DNA of 64,000 nt from Boesenbergia rotunda. Its lineage: Eukaryota > Streptophyta > Magnoliopsida > Zingiberales > Zingiberaceae. The DNA lies in the NCBI GenBank assembly GCA_024364735.1, contig JAGFNQ010002313.1, forward strand, positions 272,588 through 336,587, given 5' to 3'. Both the position numbers and the translations under genes were made by a program. This document shows positions 1 through 12,489 of the stretch, piece after piece. The first letter of the stretch is position 1, and each line of letters begins with the position of its first letter. The notes below the pieces were generated by a model that saw only the letters and a program-made list of their open reading frames with translations, was not told the DNA's origin and did no database searches.

Positions 1-888
1 TTCCGTATCATAGTTTCTATTTTACCAAAGGGCGCAGGCCTTTATGTGAACTTCCTCTTATACCCCTCTTTTAACTACTGTCTTTCTCTTCTCTCTCTCA
101 GTAACAAATTTCGAGACGTCCGTGCACATGCTTGTTCAGACTTTTATTTTAAAATAATATATTATGGAATCGGCGCTAAAAACGAAAGGTAAAAACTAAA
201 AAAATATTTCAGTTTTCAAACTTGATTAATATATAAATTTTTTTAATTTCAGTCGATTCGTTAAAACTTTGATTAATATATAAATATTTTTCAAGTAAAA
301 ACGTAAGGTAAATGATTTTTTAAATTTGATTAATATTAACTAATATATTTAATAATATTTAATAAATATATTAATATATAAAAAAATTTAAAAAAAACGT
401 AACTGTGGGCCTGAAATGTTTTATTTCAGGCCCACGTTGGGCCTGAAATCTTTTGATTTCAGGTCCGACGTGGACTCAAATTTTTTTTCTATTTTAAAAA
501 TATATTAATATATAAAAAACGTATCAAAACACTTAATTTCAGATTCAAACGCAGGGCCTGAAGTCATCCCAGGAGGGTCTGAAGTCAAATAACTTCAGAT
601 CCTATAAATAATTAATTTAATAAATAATAATTAAATATAAAAAAATATTTTTAAAATTAAAAAATTTTCAGTGCCCTGGGGCCTGAAGTCTAATGACTTC
701 AGGCCCAAGGAGGGCCTGAAGTCATCAGACTTCAGGCCCTCCATCAATGATATAAAAATATATAAAAAAAATTTTATAAAAAAGTTTAATATATAATTAC
801 ATATTATATAGGAGTGGTTTAGGTATATCAGTGAGTTTGGGTGTCGAAACATCTAATAGGAGTGGTCTAGGAGATGAGATTTTGGGTG
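1..888 (+). repeat. Left terminal inverted repeat arm
   Basis: Near-identical reverse complement of 4634-5513. It is very AT-rich (runs of A/T with TTAATATAT), punctuated by GC-rich hairpins. Similarity is continuous to the word GGAGATGAGATTTTG near 870-886, where the 158-bp repeat array takes over. Confidence 0.92.
410..745. repeat. Chain of short hairpins in the TIR arm
   Basis: At least five successive inverted repeats built on GGCCTGAA(A/G)T ... A(C/T)TTCAGGCC, with stems of about 10-12 bp and short loops, for example around 412-433, 442-465, 557-600, 680-704 and 713-740. The same chain is present in mirror image at about 4770-5115, where one hairpin appears duplicated. Confidence 0.85.
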
Positions 889-1975
889 CCGAAACATCTA
901 ATCTTGCTGTATCACCAATGCTATAAGAGTGGTTTAGGTATATCAGTGAGTTTTGAGCAAAACTCACTGATGGACCTACCATATTTGGAATTCTGAAAAC
1001 CCTATATCAGTAGACAGGGTTGAGCTAGGAGATGAGATTTTGGGTGCCGAAACATCTAATCTTGCTGTATCACCAATGCTATAGGAGTGGTTTAGGTATA
1101 TCAGTGAGTTTTGAGCAAAACTCACTGATGGACCTACCATATTTGGAATTCTGAAAACCCTATATCAGTAGACAGGGTTGAGCTAGGAGATGAGATTTTG
1201 GGTGCCGAAACCTCTAATCTTGCTGTATCACCAATGCTATAGGAGTGGTTTAGGTATATCAGTGAGTTTTGAGCAAAACTCACTGATGGACCTACCATAT
1301 TTGGAATTCTGAAAACTCTATATCAGTAGACAGGGTTGAGCTAGGAGATGAGATTTTGGGTGCCGAAACTTCTAATCTTGCTGTATCACCAATGCTATAG
1401 GAGTGGTTTAGGTATATCAGTGAGTTTTGACAAAACTCACTGATGGACCTACCATATTTGGAATTCTGAAAACCTATATCAGTAGACAGGGTTGAGCTAG
1501 GAGATGAGATTTTGGGTGCCGAAACCTCTAATCTTGTATCACCAATGCTATAGGAGTGGTTTAGGTATATCAGTGAGTTTTGAGCAAAACTCACTGATAT
1601 ACCTAAACACTCCTATAGCATTGGTGAATACAGCAAGATTAGAGGTTTCGGACCCAAAATCTCATCTCCTAGCTCAACCCTGTCTACTGATATAGGGTTT
1701 TCAGAATTCCAAATATGGTAGGTCCATCAGTGAGTTTTGAGCAAAACTCACTGATATACCTAAATCACTCCTATAGCATTGGTGATACAGCAAGATTAGA
1801 GGTTTCGGCACCCAAAATCTCATCTCCTAGCTCAACCCTATCTACTGATATAGGGTTTTCAGAATTCCAAATATGGTAGGTCCATCAGTGAGTTTTGCTC
1901 AAAACTCACTGATATACCTAAACCACTCTTATAGCATTGGTGATACAGCAAGATTAGATGTTTCGGCACCCAAAA
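870..1975. repeat. Inverted tandem array of a 158-bp repeat
   Basis: The word GGAGATGAGATTTTGGGTGC recurs at 1028, 1186, 1344 and 1500, giving periods of 158, 158 and 156 bp. Near 1586 the orientation flips and the array runs back in reverse complement to 1975, with CACCCAAAATCTCATCTCC at about 1805. Each unit contains the small palindrome GTGAGTTTTG-AG-CAAAACTCAC. About 4.5 forward and 2.5 reverse units are visible. Apparent short reading frames here follow the repeat period and are not genes. Confidence 0.93.
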
Positions 1976-4633
1976 TGTCACGCCCCCAGTGGCCCGGGCT
2001 CGCTCGAAAATCGGGCAGCACCTCCCCTGTACGGCGGACAATCTGAAACTTTTATACATACACCTCAACACATATAAAGCTCAGCCACACTCGGCTGGCA
2101 TTCACACATCCACAACCACGCAGTTAAATAAAATAACTGACATATAATAAACATAATAAATAATCTCTATATCTAAGCGCAGCAAATCGAAATCCAACGG
2201 AAATAAATAAATACATGTCTAACGAAAAGCAATATCATCGAAACGATAATAAACCGAAAACGACACTAATACTATAAAGCTACAACAAGTATACGAATAA
2301 CCAATGAAAATAAATACTCAAACTGGGAGACTGGCAGTGGATCCTCTCCTGGCGGCACGAGACACGGCTATCGACTACCTGAAACAAAAAGAAGAACAAG
2401 GGGTGGTGAGTTCCGGGTGAACTCTGCGGGTATAAGAACAGATAAATGCATGGTATATAAAAGGGTAAACAACATAAAGACAACAAAGGGTATACAGTCT
2501 CCAGAAATAAGAACATAAGCAAAATGCATCTATACAAATAAAACATACCTGAAAACCATGTAACACATAGGGCAAGATCAGAAATCCCCTACTACCTCAA
2601 TAAACTGCTAATACTGCTGAAAGATCAATCATATAATAAATGCAAATCATATCCGTATATGCATGTCAGTCAAATGCAACAATCATAGCTCAATCAAATG
2701 CAACAAACACAAGCAAATGCAAATGCATAATATGCACATGATGTCATGACCTGCACTGTACACACACCAACCACCATTAGGTTGAGTGGACAAGATACAA
2801 GCGCCAAGACCTGGGCTATGCAAATACACCACGACAACCGTGGCCCTGATATGAAACAAAACCTGGCAAACCTACCTGTGGGACTCCAAATACCTGGGAG
2901 TATCAACTGTTTGCACACAACTCCGACCAAGCGTGGCACAACAGGAAAATATACCCGACGACCTGTCTCAACACCAAGGAGCCAGTGTCATCGGCCTGAA
3001 TGTCATGATGCATGTCACTAATATCCACCTCCTCAATTAAATCCAAAAACCATGCGAAAACAGAAAACCCAATAACACCAAAATAAGCACACGAAAAGCA
3101 CAATCACACCAAGTAAATAACATGCACTAATCTATGGGTAGGGTTATCTAATGCAACAAACCCTAGATAGGTCAAATGATTATTCTATAGTACATGCGGT
3201 ACTCTTAGATCAGAAGTCAAGTGATGAGACTGTATAACTGAACAATTTGGAATTATCACTCAAAGGTCAAGCATGAATAAGTATCAAGCAGGAAAACAAG
3301 GCAAATAGATTTAAGATAAAACAATCCTAATCAGATAATGAATCAACCATGCATTTAAGATAAACGATCTATAAGAATCAAGGGAGAAGTACCCGCCTCT
3401 TAAATGTCGTACTAACCGTCTTCAAGTCTGAGAGATCGCCTCCAGCTCGAATCCTATCAATGCAAGATACAAAGCAAAAACTAAATATCTACCATCAATA
3501 TAATATCCTATTAGTTAATTTATCCATCACCTAATTAATTAACCAACTTATTAATTAATTACTAATTCAATTAAGCCCCACATATTGATAACCACTTGAT
3601 TAATCTTAGGATTCATTAACCAATACCCTCAATCAAACCATCATACTTAATAAATCACCATTTCATCTATTAATCCCTTAACAACCCATGAGTTAATCAC
3701 CAACTTCAATTAATTAACCAACTCTTACCTTACTGATCTGCGGCGCGATCGAAGCATCGCGGCAAGAGCCGCGGCCGGACCAGAGGGAAGGCGGTGGAAG
3801 GCCAGCGGTGATCAGCAGACCTCGCAATCGAGAACATGGCAGGAGGAAAACTTTAGACACAAGACGCTGGAGAGGGTTGAAGGCGTCGGCTGGGAAGGTG
3901 GCCCACGGCCGGAAGGGGTGGTGGGGTCGGCAGCATTGAAGGACCGCCGGTGAGGGTGCTTTGCGCAAGCAAAGACTTAGCTTCCGTAGGACCACCTTGG
4001 ACACAGCAATGAAGAAGAAGAAGAAGACGCTGATCTCACCTGCTTGTAGCGGAGATATCGCGAGGGAGGAAGCTTTCGGCCCGTGCCGGCTCGAGAAGAA
4101 GGGCGACCAGGCGGTGTTAACGTCCGGCGATGAATCAAGGCAAAGAAAAGAGATCACCAGTGATCGCTGCGGCGTCGGCGAGGATAAAGAGAGGAAAGGA
4201 GTCTCGCCGGAGAAAAGGTGGCTGGATTGGCCGGCTGTCGCGCGAGACGTGTTGCGCGAGAGCGGAGTCGGCGAGGATGGGATTCGGGCGGAGAAACTAG
4301 GGCACGGCGAAAACATGACACGAAGACATTTATAAAGGAAAAGTTTATATATTTATAATTTAAACTTTTCCTTTTATATTAATATATATTCCAAAAACCC
4401 AACTTTTCCTTAACTAATTCCAAACCAACTCATCTTACATCTCATTAAATCCGCAATTATTTTCCAAAATTCTAGAAAATTCTTCCAAAATTTTTCCTCT
4501 GATTATTTCCAATTTTAACTCCTATTTATGGTGATTTTATATAATAATTTATATAAATAACTATATATTTATTTATTTTATTCTATACATTTTTTTAAAT
4601 TTATTTATTATTATTATTATACCGTATTTTACA
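1976..4633 (-). mobile_element. Solo LTR of a Ty3/gypsy retrotransposon (TSD CAAAA)
   Basis: The 2658-bp insert starts TGTCACGCCCCC, ends CGTATTTTACA, and is flanked by the 5-bp direct repeat CAAAA (1971-1975 and 4634-4638). TG...CA ends plus a 5-bp TSD and no internal coding region make it a solo LTR. It interrupts the word CACCCAAAATCTCATC of the 158-bp repeat. Related LTR sequence lies at 5562-7238 (opposite orientation) and 8036-22448 (same orientation, tied there to a minus-strand chromovirus pol), which is why the strand is given as minus. The short open frames around 2280-4335 have no recognisable product. Confidence 0.9.
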
Positions 4634-5561
4634 CAAAATCTCATCTCCTAGACCACTCCTATTAGATGTTTCGACACCTAAACTCACTGATATACCTAAA
4701 CCACTCCTATATAATATGTAATTATATATTAAACTTTTTTATAAAATTTTTTTATATATATTTTTATATCATTGATGGAGGGCCTGAAGTCATTAGACTT
4801 CAGGCCCCAGGGCACTGAAATTTTTTTAATTTTAAAAATATTTTTTTATATTTAATTATTATTTATTAAATTAATTATTTATTGGATCTGAAGTTATTTG
4901 ACTTCAGACCCTCCTGGGATGACTTTAGGCCCTGCGTTTGAATCTAAAATTAAGTGTTTTGATACGTTTTTTATATATTAATATATTTTTAAAATAGAAA
5001 AAAAATTTGAGTCCACGTCGAACCTGAAATCAAAAGATTTCAGGCCCCACGTGGGCCTGAAACAAAACATTTCAGGCCCTACGTGGGCCTGAAATAAAAC
5101 ATTTCAGGCCCACAGTTACGTTTTTTTTAAAATTTTTTTATATATTAATATATTTATTAATTATATTAGTTAATATTAATCAAATATAAAAAAATCATTT
5201 ACCTTACGTTTTTACTTGAAAAATATTTATATATTAATCAAAGTTTTAACGAATTGGCTGTAATATTAAAAAATATTTATATATTAATCAAGTTTGAAAA
5301 CTGAAATATTTTTTTAGTTTTTACCTTTCATTTTTAGCGCCGATTCCATAATATATTATTTTAAAATAAAAGTCTGAACAAGCATGTGCACGGACATCTC
5401 GAAATTTGTTACTAAGAGAGAGAAAGAGAAAGACAGTAGTGAAAAGAGGGGTATAAGAGGAAGTTCACATAAAGGCCTGCGCCCTTTAGTAAAATAGAAA
5501 CTATGATACGGAATTGATAATTTTCAATTCTTAGGTACGCCTTTTGGTAAATTGCCCAAAC
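4634..5561 (-). repeat. Right terminal inverted repeat arm
   Basis: Mirror copy of 1-888 with scattered substitutions, for example GTCGATTCG against CGAATTGGC. It continues beyond the mirrored part to a likely outer end near 5561. Confidence 0.9.
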
Positions 5562-7238
5562 TAAAATGGACCAACCGTGATGATCAGGTTAATTAGGAGT
5601 TAATCATTTAGGTTGCATTAAGTAAGTGAAAGAGATAATTAGGATTTATCCTAATTTGTTTGTACATAATTTGCTACTTTTAATAAATTTGTTTATAAAT
5701 AGCTAAATATTAGTTCTTGATATAGGACTTGACTTTGGACTCATATAATTGATTATGGGAGGTTCTCTTGGACATGTTCTACATTTAAGACTTTCCTTTT
5801 ATTTTGTAGATTATTGCTCTTAAATGCATACTGTTTGTATCTGAGTAGGATTGTTTTACCTTGTTCTTTGTTTTTGATATCATCCGTTGATACCTTCTTT
5901 GCTTGATTTTTGAACTAATCAAATTTATATATATACAGTCTCATCATGGATTTCTATTCTGTAATGTGCCGCTTGTACGCGAGTACTTAGTAATGATCAT
6001 TAAACACAACTAGGATTTGGTTGACATTAGAGATACCCTACCTAGTAGTTTAGTTGCATATTTGGTGATTTTGGTATTTATTGGTTGTATCGTTGCATTG
6101 TTGTCACTTGGTTGATTGTGCATTTAGTGTCATGTACCATACCTACATAGTTGCATGCTGACGAACATCGGCTTCCTTATGGTTAAGTCTGTCGTCAGTC
6201 ATTTAGTTGCTCTGCCCACTCAACCACTCATCATGGTAGTTGCTAGAGTGCGAGCAACTGTCCTATTATGTCACACTCGACCATTCATGGATAGTGGATG
6301 TTGGAGTTATAGGCAAGCAGTTGACACCCTCACCGTTGTTTTCGAGGGATACCAGAGCTGTTGGTGGCTCCCTTTTATCTGGGGTTTTGGAATAGTTGAC
6401 TCCCCAATATCTTGTCCACTTAACCACTTATACTAGTGGTAATTGTTAGAGTGCATATAGTTGTCACAATCCTACCCACTCGGCCACACAGATGTGATGT
6501 GATGGCGACTGGACTGTCGTCAGAGGTGATACATGTCATTGCATCATATGCATTTATTGCATTTTGTATTTTCTTGTGTTTGCTGCATTTATATGAGTTA
6601 TGATTGCTGCATTTGGTTGACATGCATGTATGCTTTGATATTTTACTATCATTCTGTTTCACACATGCCTAGTTATTATTCTGTTTCTTAGAGACTGTAT
6701 ATTGTCGATTTTTTTTCTTGTTATACCTTTTATTATGCCATGCGTTTATTTACTCTTATACTCCAGAGTCCGCCCGGACTCACCACTCCCACCATTTACT
6801 TTTGTTTCAGGTAGCAAATAGATGCATTACCTGGAACCAGGAGAGGATTCAGTTGCCAGTCCCAAGGTGTCGAGTTGTTTTGGAGTTTGTTTCAGTGTTT
6901 AGTTTATTTTTACAGTTATTTTATTTCTGCATTTCGTTAGTTCCATATTATTTCATAGACTGATGTTTATTTTTCTCAGTAGACTTATGTTTAGTTTGGT
7001 TATAGTCTTTGGATTTACATTTGAATTCTATTTTGGATATGAACTCTCTACTATTTGTTTATTTTTTCTTAACGATATTAACTGCGTGATTGTGAGCTTA
7101 TTTTACTATTGTGATGTCAGCCGTGTGAGGCTGAGCTGTATTTTGTGGAGAGTTATGTATAAATATCTCAGATTGTCTGTCATATATGAGAGTTGTTGTC
7201 CGATTTTTGAGCAACCATGGACCTCTGGGGGCATGACA
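5562..7238 (+). mobile_element. Truncated gypsy LTR, inverted relative to the one at 1976
   Basis: The right end GTCCGATTTTTGAGCAACC...CTGGGGGCATGACA at 7198-7238 is the reverse complement of the start of the solo LTR at 1976. Upstream, matching landmarks are the chain of chromosome-specific words around CCACTCAACC...CATGG (6210-6300) and CTCCAGAGTCCGCCCGGACTC (about 6762). The left end is lost where the palindromic element sits, which suggests that element landed in this LTR. It is more diverged than the solo LTR. No gene is seen. Confidence 0.75.
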
Positions 7239-8035
7239 AAAACAATGTTTTCTTATGGTTGAGTTTGACCATATTATCTTGATGCGTTAACAATAGGCTT
7301 TAAGTTTTGTTTGTAATTTGTGCATCAAGTGTGTTAGACTTAAAATAATGCAAATGGAGCTTGTTGGCTCGACATGGTAAATTGATTTTGCTTAATAGCT
7401 TCGCATCCTAGAATAAGTGTGGAGCTCTAGAGGAGATTCAATGATTCTAAGATATGAAGAATTGAGTGATTAGAGTTGTGATCATATGTCAAATTGCTAA
7501 ATGGCTTGGAATCTGGTAGACTCACAAACATGGAGATTGAAAATGCATCAAGCAAGCTCGGGGAGCTTGGTGTATTTGCTAATTTGATGACTTAGAACAA
7601 GGTGGACTCTAGGGTATGGAGCTTTCAATGATGAGCTTGTTGACATAGAGGATTAGATGACAGTGTGAGCTTGGGAGGCTTGGTGTGGTCAATGGCTCAA
7701 CGACTTGAATCGAGGAGGTTTAATACCTAGATACATGAGAGCTATAAGAGATTATGAGAGTGAATCTAATCTTGGAGATTTTAAATTTAGTGATTGTAAA
7801 TGAAGTGTGATAGCTAGGTAGAGATAGGCTACCTAGTAATTTGGTTGCAAAGCCTTTGGCTGGAGGATTGTATGTCCCAAGTAATATACTTAGGATTCTA
7901 GTGAGTTTAAACTAAGTGATGATAAGATCATCATGGGTCTAATTGACTAGAGCATGTGAGTCGATTGTGGAGTCACTTAAATGCAAGAGTTGGGTGAATA
8001 GAATTTTCTATTCAAGTAACAGTCAATTAGATATA
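7239..8035. repeat. Direct repeat, copy A, with unique left flank
   Basis: From about 7533 (AATGCATCAAGCAAGCTCGG) to 8035 (CAGTCAATTAGATAT) the sequence recurs in the same orientation at 24,064-24,284 and 24,645-24,772. 7239-7532 has no second copy and no coding signal. Copy A contains about 230 bp (7725-7955) that copy B lacks or has replaced. Identity unknown; candidate LTR or segmental duplication. Confidence 0.75.
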
Positions 8036-9301
8036 CACACACGCAGTATATATGGTCTCTAACTGTAAATAAAAGAATAACGGTCGATTCCAGCCGATGC
8101 AAATGTAAGAAAATATATTCACAGTATAAAAAGCATTACGACTAACCTGATCTGTCGTCTGGACAGGCGTGCAACATAACGCATCACATAAAATCCAACA
8201 AAGACTCAAAAGTACAATCCATGCGTCAAACAATGTAAATACAAGTCCACGACGTGAAAACGGATACAATGTAAGAAATATAATACAAATACTCGCAAAC
8301 AAAACATAAACTAAAAATCGAAGCCGGAATTGACTGTTGGGCACTCCGGGCAACATCAACCTGAAACATATAAACAAGCAATCGGGGTGAGTCTATGTGA
8401 ACTCTGCGGGTAATAAAGATAGATATGCATGATATCAAAAAGCTAAATAAGCATAGCAGAAACAATGGAGATACAGTCTCGTAAGAAGCAGAAAATGTTT
8501 CTCTGAAAGTACTAAATGTATAATACATACCAGTGTCAATCCAACATACGGGGTAGTAAGTCAAATATCTTGTACACGCGAGCATATGCAAAGCACCATA
8601 CCAAAAATGTAAAATACCTCCTGCATGTGCATGTCATCCAAGTGCAACAATTATAACTCAATCAAATGTAGCTAACACAATCAAATGCAAATCCAATGCA
8701 TTGTATGCACATGATGCAATGACATATGTCACCCCTGACGCCAGTCCCACTACTATAATATGTCATATGTACATGACCGAGTGGGTAGGGCTATGACAAC
8801 TATACTCATTCCCTGCCATGTTCCGGAGTGGCAGAGTAGACAGGATGCAGTCGGAGACAACACTCATACCCCATGTCATATGGGGGAGTCTAGCTTTCAT
8901 CTCCTTATATCACACAACGAAGGAGGGATCCTGCCTGCTACCACATTCCGATAACCACTAACCCATGAGTGGCTCAGCGGAGCAGAATGGAGCAAACTAG
9001 CCACACTACGATAATCACTAATCCCTGAGTGATTGTGTGGTCAGGTCCTGTATGATTAACGACTCATCTCAATCACAAGGGAGCCAAGGGTCGCTAGTTA
9101 TGTAATCGTCGAAGGATGGTGCATGACACTAACACATGCAACAACCACCTAATAGTCCTACCAAGAACTACGAGTCTAAAACATACATCGTGAGCTACAA
9201 AATAAACGACTAGGTGTACATGTAAGGTATAACTAATGATCGACCAAATGTAGAGTATGAAGTGATATATTACTACTCATACGCCCATATGCATACATGT
9301 C

Positions 9302-10252
9302 TGTTGGAGCAATCTATGGTCCGTGGGACCATGTATTTTGATGTTTGGACAAAGGGTTTAAATTAGGATTCACCCTTGTGTTTGATATGTGTGTTTGAGT
9401 GTGTAGGTTCTGCAGGATATACATAGACTCAGCTTGATGGCTTCGGGTCCGGTGAAGGATGACGATCTAAGGGACTATGGACAAGGCAGCAACGATGAGC
9501 CGAGGGAAGCACATTTCGAGGCATACGCGAAGGATGACATGTGGAGACAAGTCACGGGCTTGTATGCATCTGAGGGACGAGCACCAAAGTCGAAGAAGGC
9601 TTGAAGGCAACAGGTCAAGGCTGCAAGAAGAGTCAAGTGAGTTGTGAGAGTTCGAGTGCTGAGTGAATGTACTTGGGAAAGGAAACCCAAGGTTTAGAGT
9701 TTGGGCAGTCGACTGTTGGAGCAGTCGACTGGTAGAAGTCATAGAAAGATCAGTCAATTGATCTTTTGTGCGGTCGACTAGTGTCGGCTAGGAATTTGAA
9801 CGTTGGACTGTAACGTTCGGATTCGGCTGGATCAGTCGACTGGTGTTGGAACTAGTCGACTGGTAACGACTAGTTTAGCCACGATCTCTATTTAAGGAAG
9901 TTCGGTTTGGCTGGCTAGGGTTGACAAAATTGGCTTTGGTTAAATGTCAATTAATACTCTTTGTGTTCAGGGATCTTGTGCAAGTTGTGGTGAGGTTTTT
10001 CCACCGTCAAGAAACGACACGAGCTAGTCGAAGGTCTTCCGGGTACTAATCCATCGACGAATCGGGATCACCCACCTTATGGATAGCCGTGGAGTAGGAG
10101 CTTTATCTTCTAATCACGTTAAACCGTTTGTGTCTTTAGTGCTTTAGTTTAATTATATTTCCGTTGTGCACGCTAACATTGTAGGAAGTAAACCGTGAAA
10201 TAGAATATGATCGGCTATTCACCCCTCTTTAGTCGGGCCATCGATCCCAACA
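9302..10252. mobile_element. Solo LTR, copia-like (TSD ATGTC)
   Basis: The 951-bp insert begins TGTTGGAGCAATC, ends CGATCCCAACA, and is flanked by ATGTC at 9297-9301 and 10253-10257. The end GGCTATTCACCCCTC near 10212 is typical of copia LTRs of the SIRE/Maximus kind as I recall them. The interior has several copies of the palindromic core AGTCGACTG (about 9709-9860). No coding region. Confidence 0.9.
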
Positions 10253-12199
10253 ATGTCTATTCTACAGAGCGAGAATAACAAGTATCAAGACCGTATAGAA
10301 ATAAATGGTGAACAATCTCAAAGAACAAATAGTAAGTATCAAGCAGGAAATCAAGAGGCAGATAAAGGTATAACCTACTGCTACACTTAAATAAACCATG
10401 CGTAGAAATTGACAATATCTACAGAGATAGAGTCAAAGGTCCATGCCTTTGATATAGATGTCTGAAAGAGTCGAGAACCCCCCGTCCAAAATAATCCGCA
10501 ACGAAAATAGCCAAGTAAATCAATGTCTTGTATCAAACACGTAGTGTTTAGCTACAATAACACATGCTACTTAGCTAAATGTATCATCTAATTTAATTAG
10601 GATTTATCCTAATGATATTGTCATTTAATTAGCCCAAATAAAAAGACTAATCATCAACTACTTCTATCCAGCAAGTTAGGATTGATTTAGGTTTAGGCAA
10701 ATCCTAAATCAAAATCCAACCTAATTTAAGACTAGATCCCAACCAAATTAAGCTATCACTTAATCCCATCACACCCAAATAATCCACACTACAAGAAAAA
10801 ATGCTTTTAATGACACTGAAAAGTGTCATCATATATTACTTATACTGACATTTTTGATATAGTGACATTAAGTTAAAATGTCCTCTATAGTGATGTCGTC
10901 TAAAGTCTTATTACTTATGACAATTCTTAATGTCACTATAAAATAGAAATAGTGACAACACTAATAGCATGAATAATTGTTATAGTGACAAAAAAAATGT
11001 CATTATAAGATTTGTAATGACATTTATACATGTTGTTTTATTATAGTAATGATGACAAATTTATATGTCCTTTAAAATTATTTATCAAGACAATTATAAG
11101 TGTCTTGAATTTTATTTATAGTCATAATAAAAAATGTCACTAATAATAATCTATAAGGACATTTAAAATTATCTTTAATAGTTATTTATTATGACATTTT
11201 GAAATGTCTTCATATGAGTTTTATAATGATATTTTTATCTACATAATTTAATGGTCTATTGTGACATAAAAAATATCATATATTAATAAATATCTCATCC
11301 ATTTTCAATATTTTCATGATATAAATATTTACGCATATAACTAATTAACATAAACACAAATAAAAATTTTAAATTGAAATTAAAATGCTAATCAATAATT
11401 ACCAATTTTTTTACAATACAAGACTGTCAAATTGATCACCTCAAAAAATATCTATGCACTAATCATAATACAAATGTACCCAATGTATTTAATTTAAGAA
11501 CTAGCAAAAAATTAAGTCTCTCCTAAAACAAAACATAACCAAACTTCCAAACTTTGCTGCATTTTCAATCTTCTACCATCACATCTTAAACAAAATCCAA
11601 TATTTTTGTCACCTACAAAAAAATCATATATTAATTTGTGTAAATGAAATAAAATTAAAACAAACAAATCTCGAGAGTACTGGTATTGGCTCTCCAAAAA
11701 AACTCATTGATCTTGATAAAAAAAATCATATATTAATTTATAGTGACTCATTGATCTTGACAGTACTCTAAAAATATAGCATCCAGGATCTAGATTGCCT
11801 TCTCAAACACTGTAGTAACAAATGTAGAAATGAGACGTATATGGATCATTACTTATACTTTCAGGAGCTGTCAAGAATCATAACAACACAAGTAAATTTC
11901 TGGAAGTGTACTTGCCAGCTTGAGCTATATATTACAGTTCTTGGTTTTAACCATTAACTACGTGTATGTGGTTATCAGGAGATTTACCAATCTGCAACAT
12001 GAGTTGTAAGCAGGAACAGTCTTTTTAGTCCAAGCAATAATGCCTTCCTCTCAATGAAGTCTGCATGAATAAGGAGCAAAGAGTTGGTCATTTTATCGTC
12101 AGTGAATTAAAAATAAGTTTTTTTTTTAAAATTTTTTAGTTCAGTGTAGTCTAGACAAATTCAAATTACATGTAGTTTAGAAAAGGGAGAAGGTAGTAC

Positions 12200-12347
12200 C
12201 TAACATTTTGCCTCCCTGTTCTTGTCCCCGACACTCTAGAGATGCTGCAATGGCAGCAACTTCGCCACAGTTATCATCAGGGAAGGGAATAAGAGCAGCA
12301 CAAGCAATTACTGAACCATCTCTTTCAACTACTATAAACGAATCCAA
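12200..12347 (-). pseudogene. NAGS: Captured exon of N-acetylglutamate synthase (GNAT domain)
   Basis: One 148-nt exon encodes about 49 residues, starting LDSFIVVERDG and including ACAALIPF, CGEVAAIAAS and CRGQEQGGKML. It matches the C-terminal GNAT acetyltransferase domain of plant N-acetylglutamate synthase, the plastid enzyme opening arginine synthesis. It has an acceptor (AAGCAG before TTGGAT) and a donor (TTAG|GTACTA). The acetyl-CoA loop, normally of the form RGQGQG, reads RGQEQG, so a conserved Gly is Glu. No other NAGS exon is seen, so it cannot make an enzyme. It lies on the same strand as the other fragments in CACTA-1, 3' of the MTP piece. Confidence 0.85.
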
Positions 12348-12489
12348 CTGCTTGAGAAACAAAATATCTAAAGATTATCGTAGTGAGATAGTAGCAATGA
12401 TGATAACAATTTATTTACATAAGAAATATGGACTAGATATAAGCATTTATCAAAGTAAATTATTTTAAAAATAGCATATGCTGTATGGA

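Larger units (their letters stand above)
1..5561. mobile_element. Palindromic long-TIR element, probably Mutator-like (left tip outside window)
   Basis: Positions 1-888 recur inverted at 4634-5513, starting TTCCGTATCATAG on the left and ending CTATGATACGGAA on the right. The right arm seems to run on to about 5561, where TTTTGGTAAATTGCCC resembles the tip of Mutator-like TIRs; the matching left tip would lie just left of the window. Between the arms the tandem array is itself inverted near 1586, so before the LTR insertion at 1976 the element was one long palindrome. No transposase is seen, so it is non-autonomous. Assignment to Mutator rests on TIR length and tip motif. The 9-bp target duplication cannot be tested because the left flank is missing; a foldback element of another superfamily is possible. 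Confidence 0.7.

Noticed and set aside
1292..1594. Open frames with repeated protein words (SLIYLNHSYSIGDT)
   Set aside because: They mirror the tandem DNA repeat and appear on both strands; no coding evidence.
870..1975. Regular repeats resembling a CRISPR-like array
   Set aside because: The 158-bp units are contiguous, without unique spacers, and the sequence is plant nuclear DNA.
3714..4335. 200- and 124-codon frames on opposite strands
   Set aside because: Both lie in the GC-rich part of a solo LTR and match no family; overlapping opposite frames are a composition effect.
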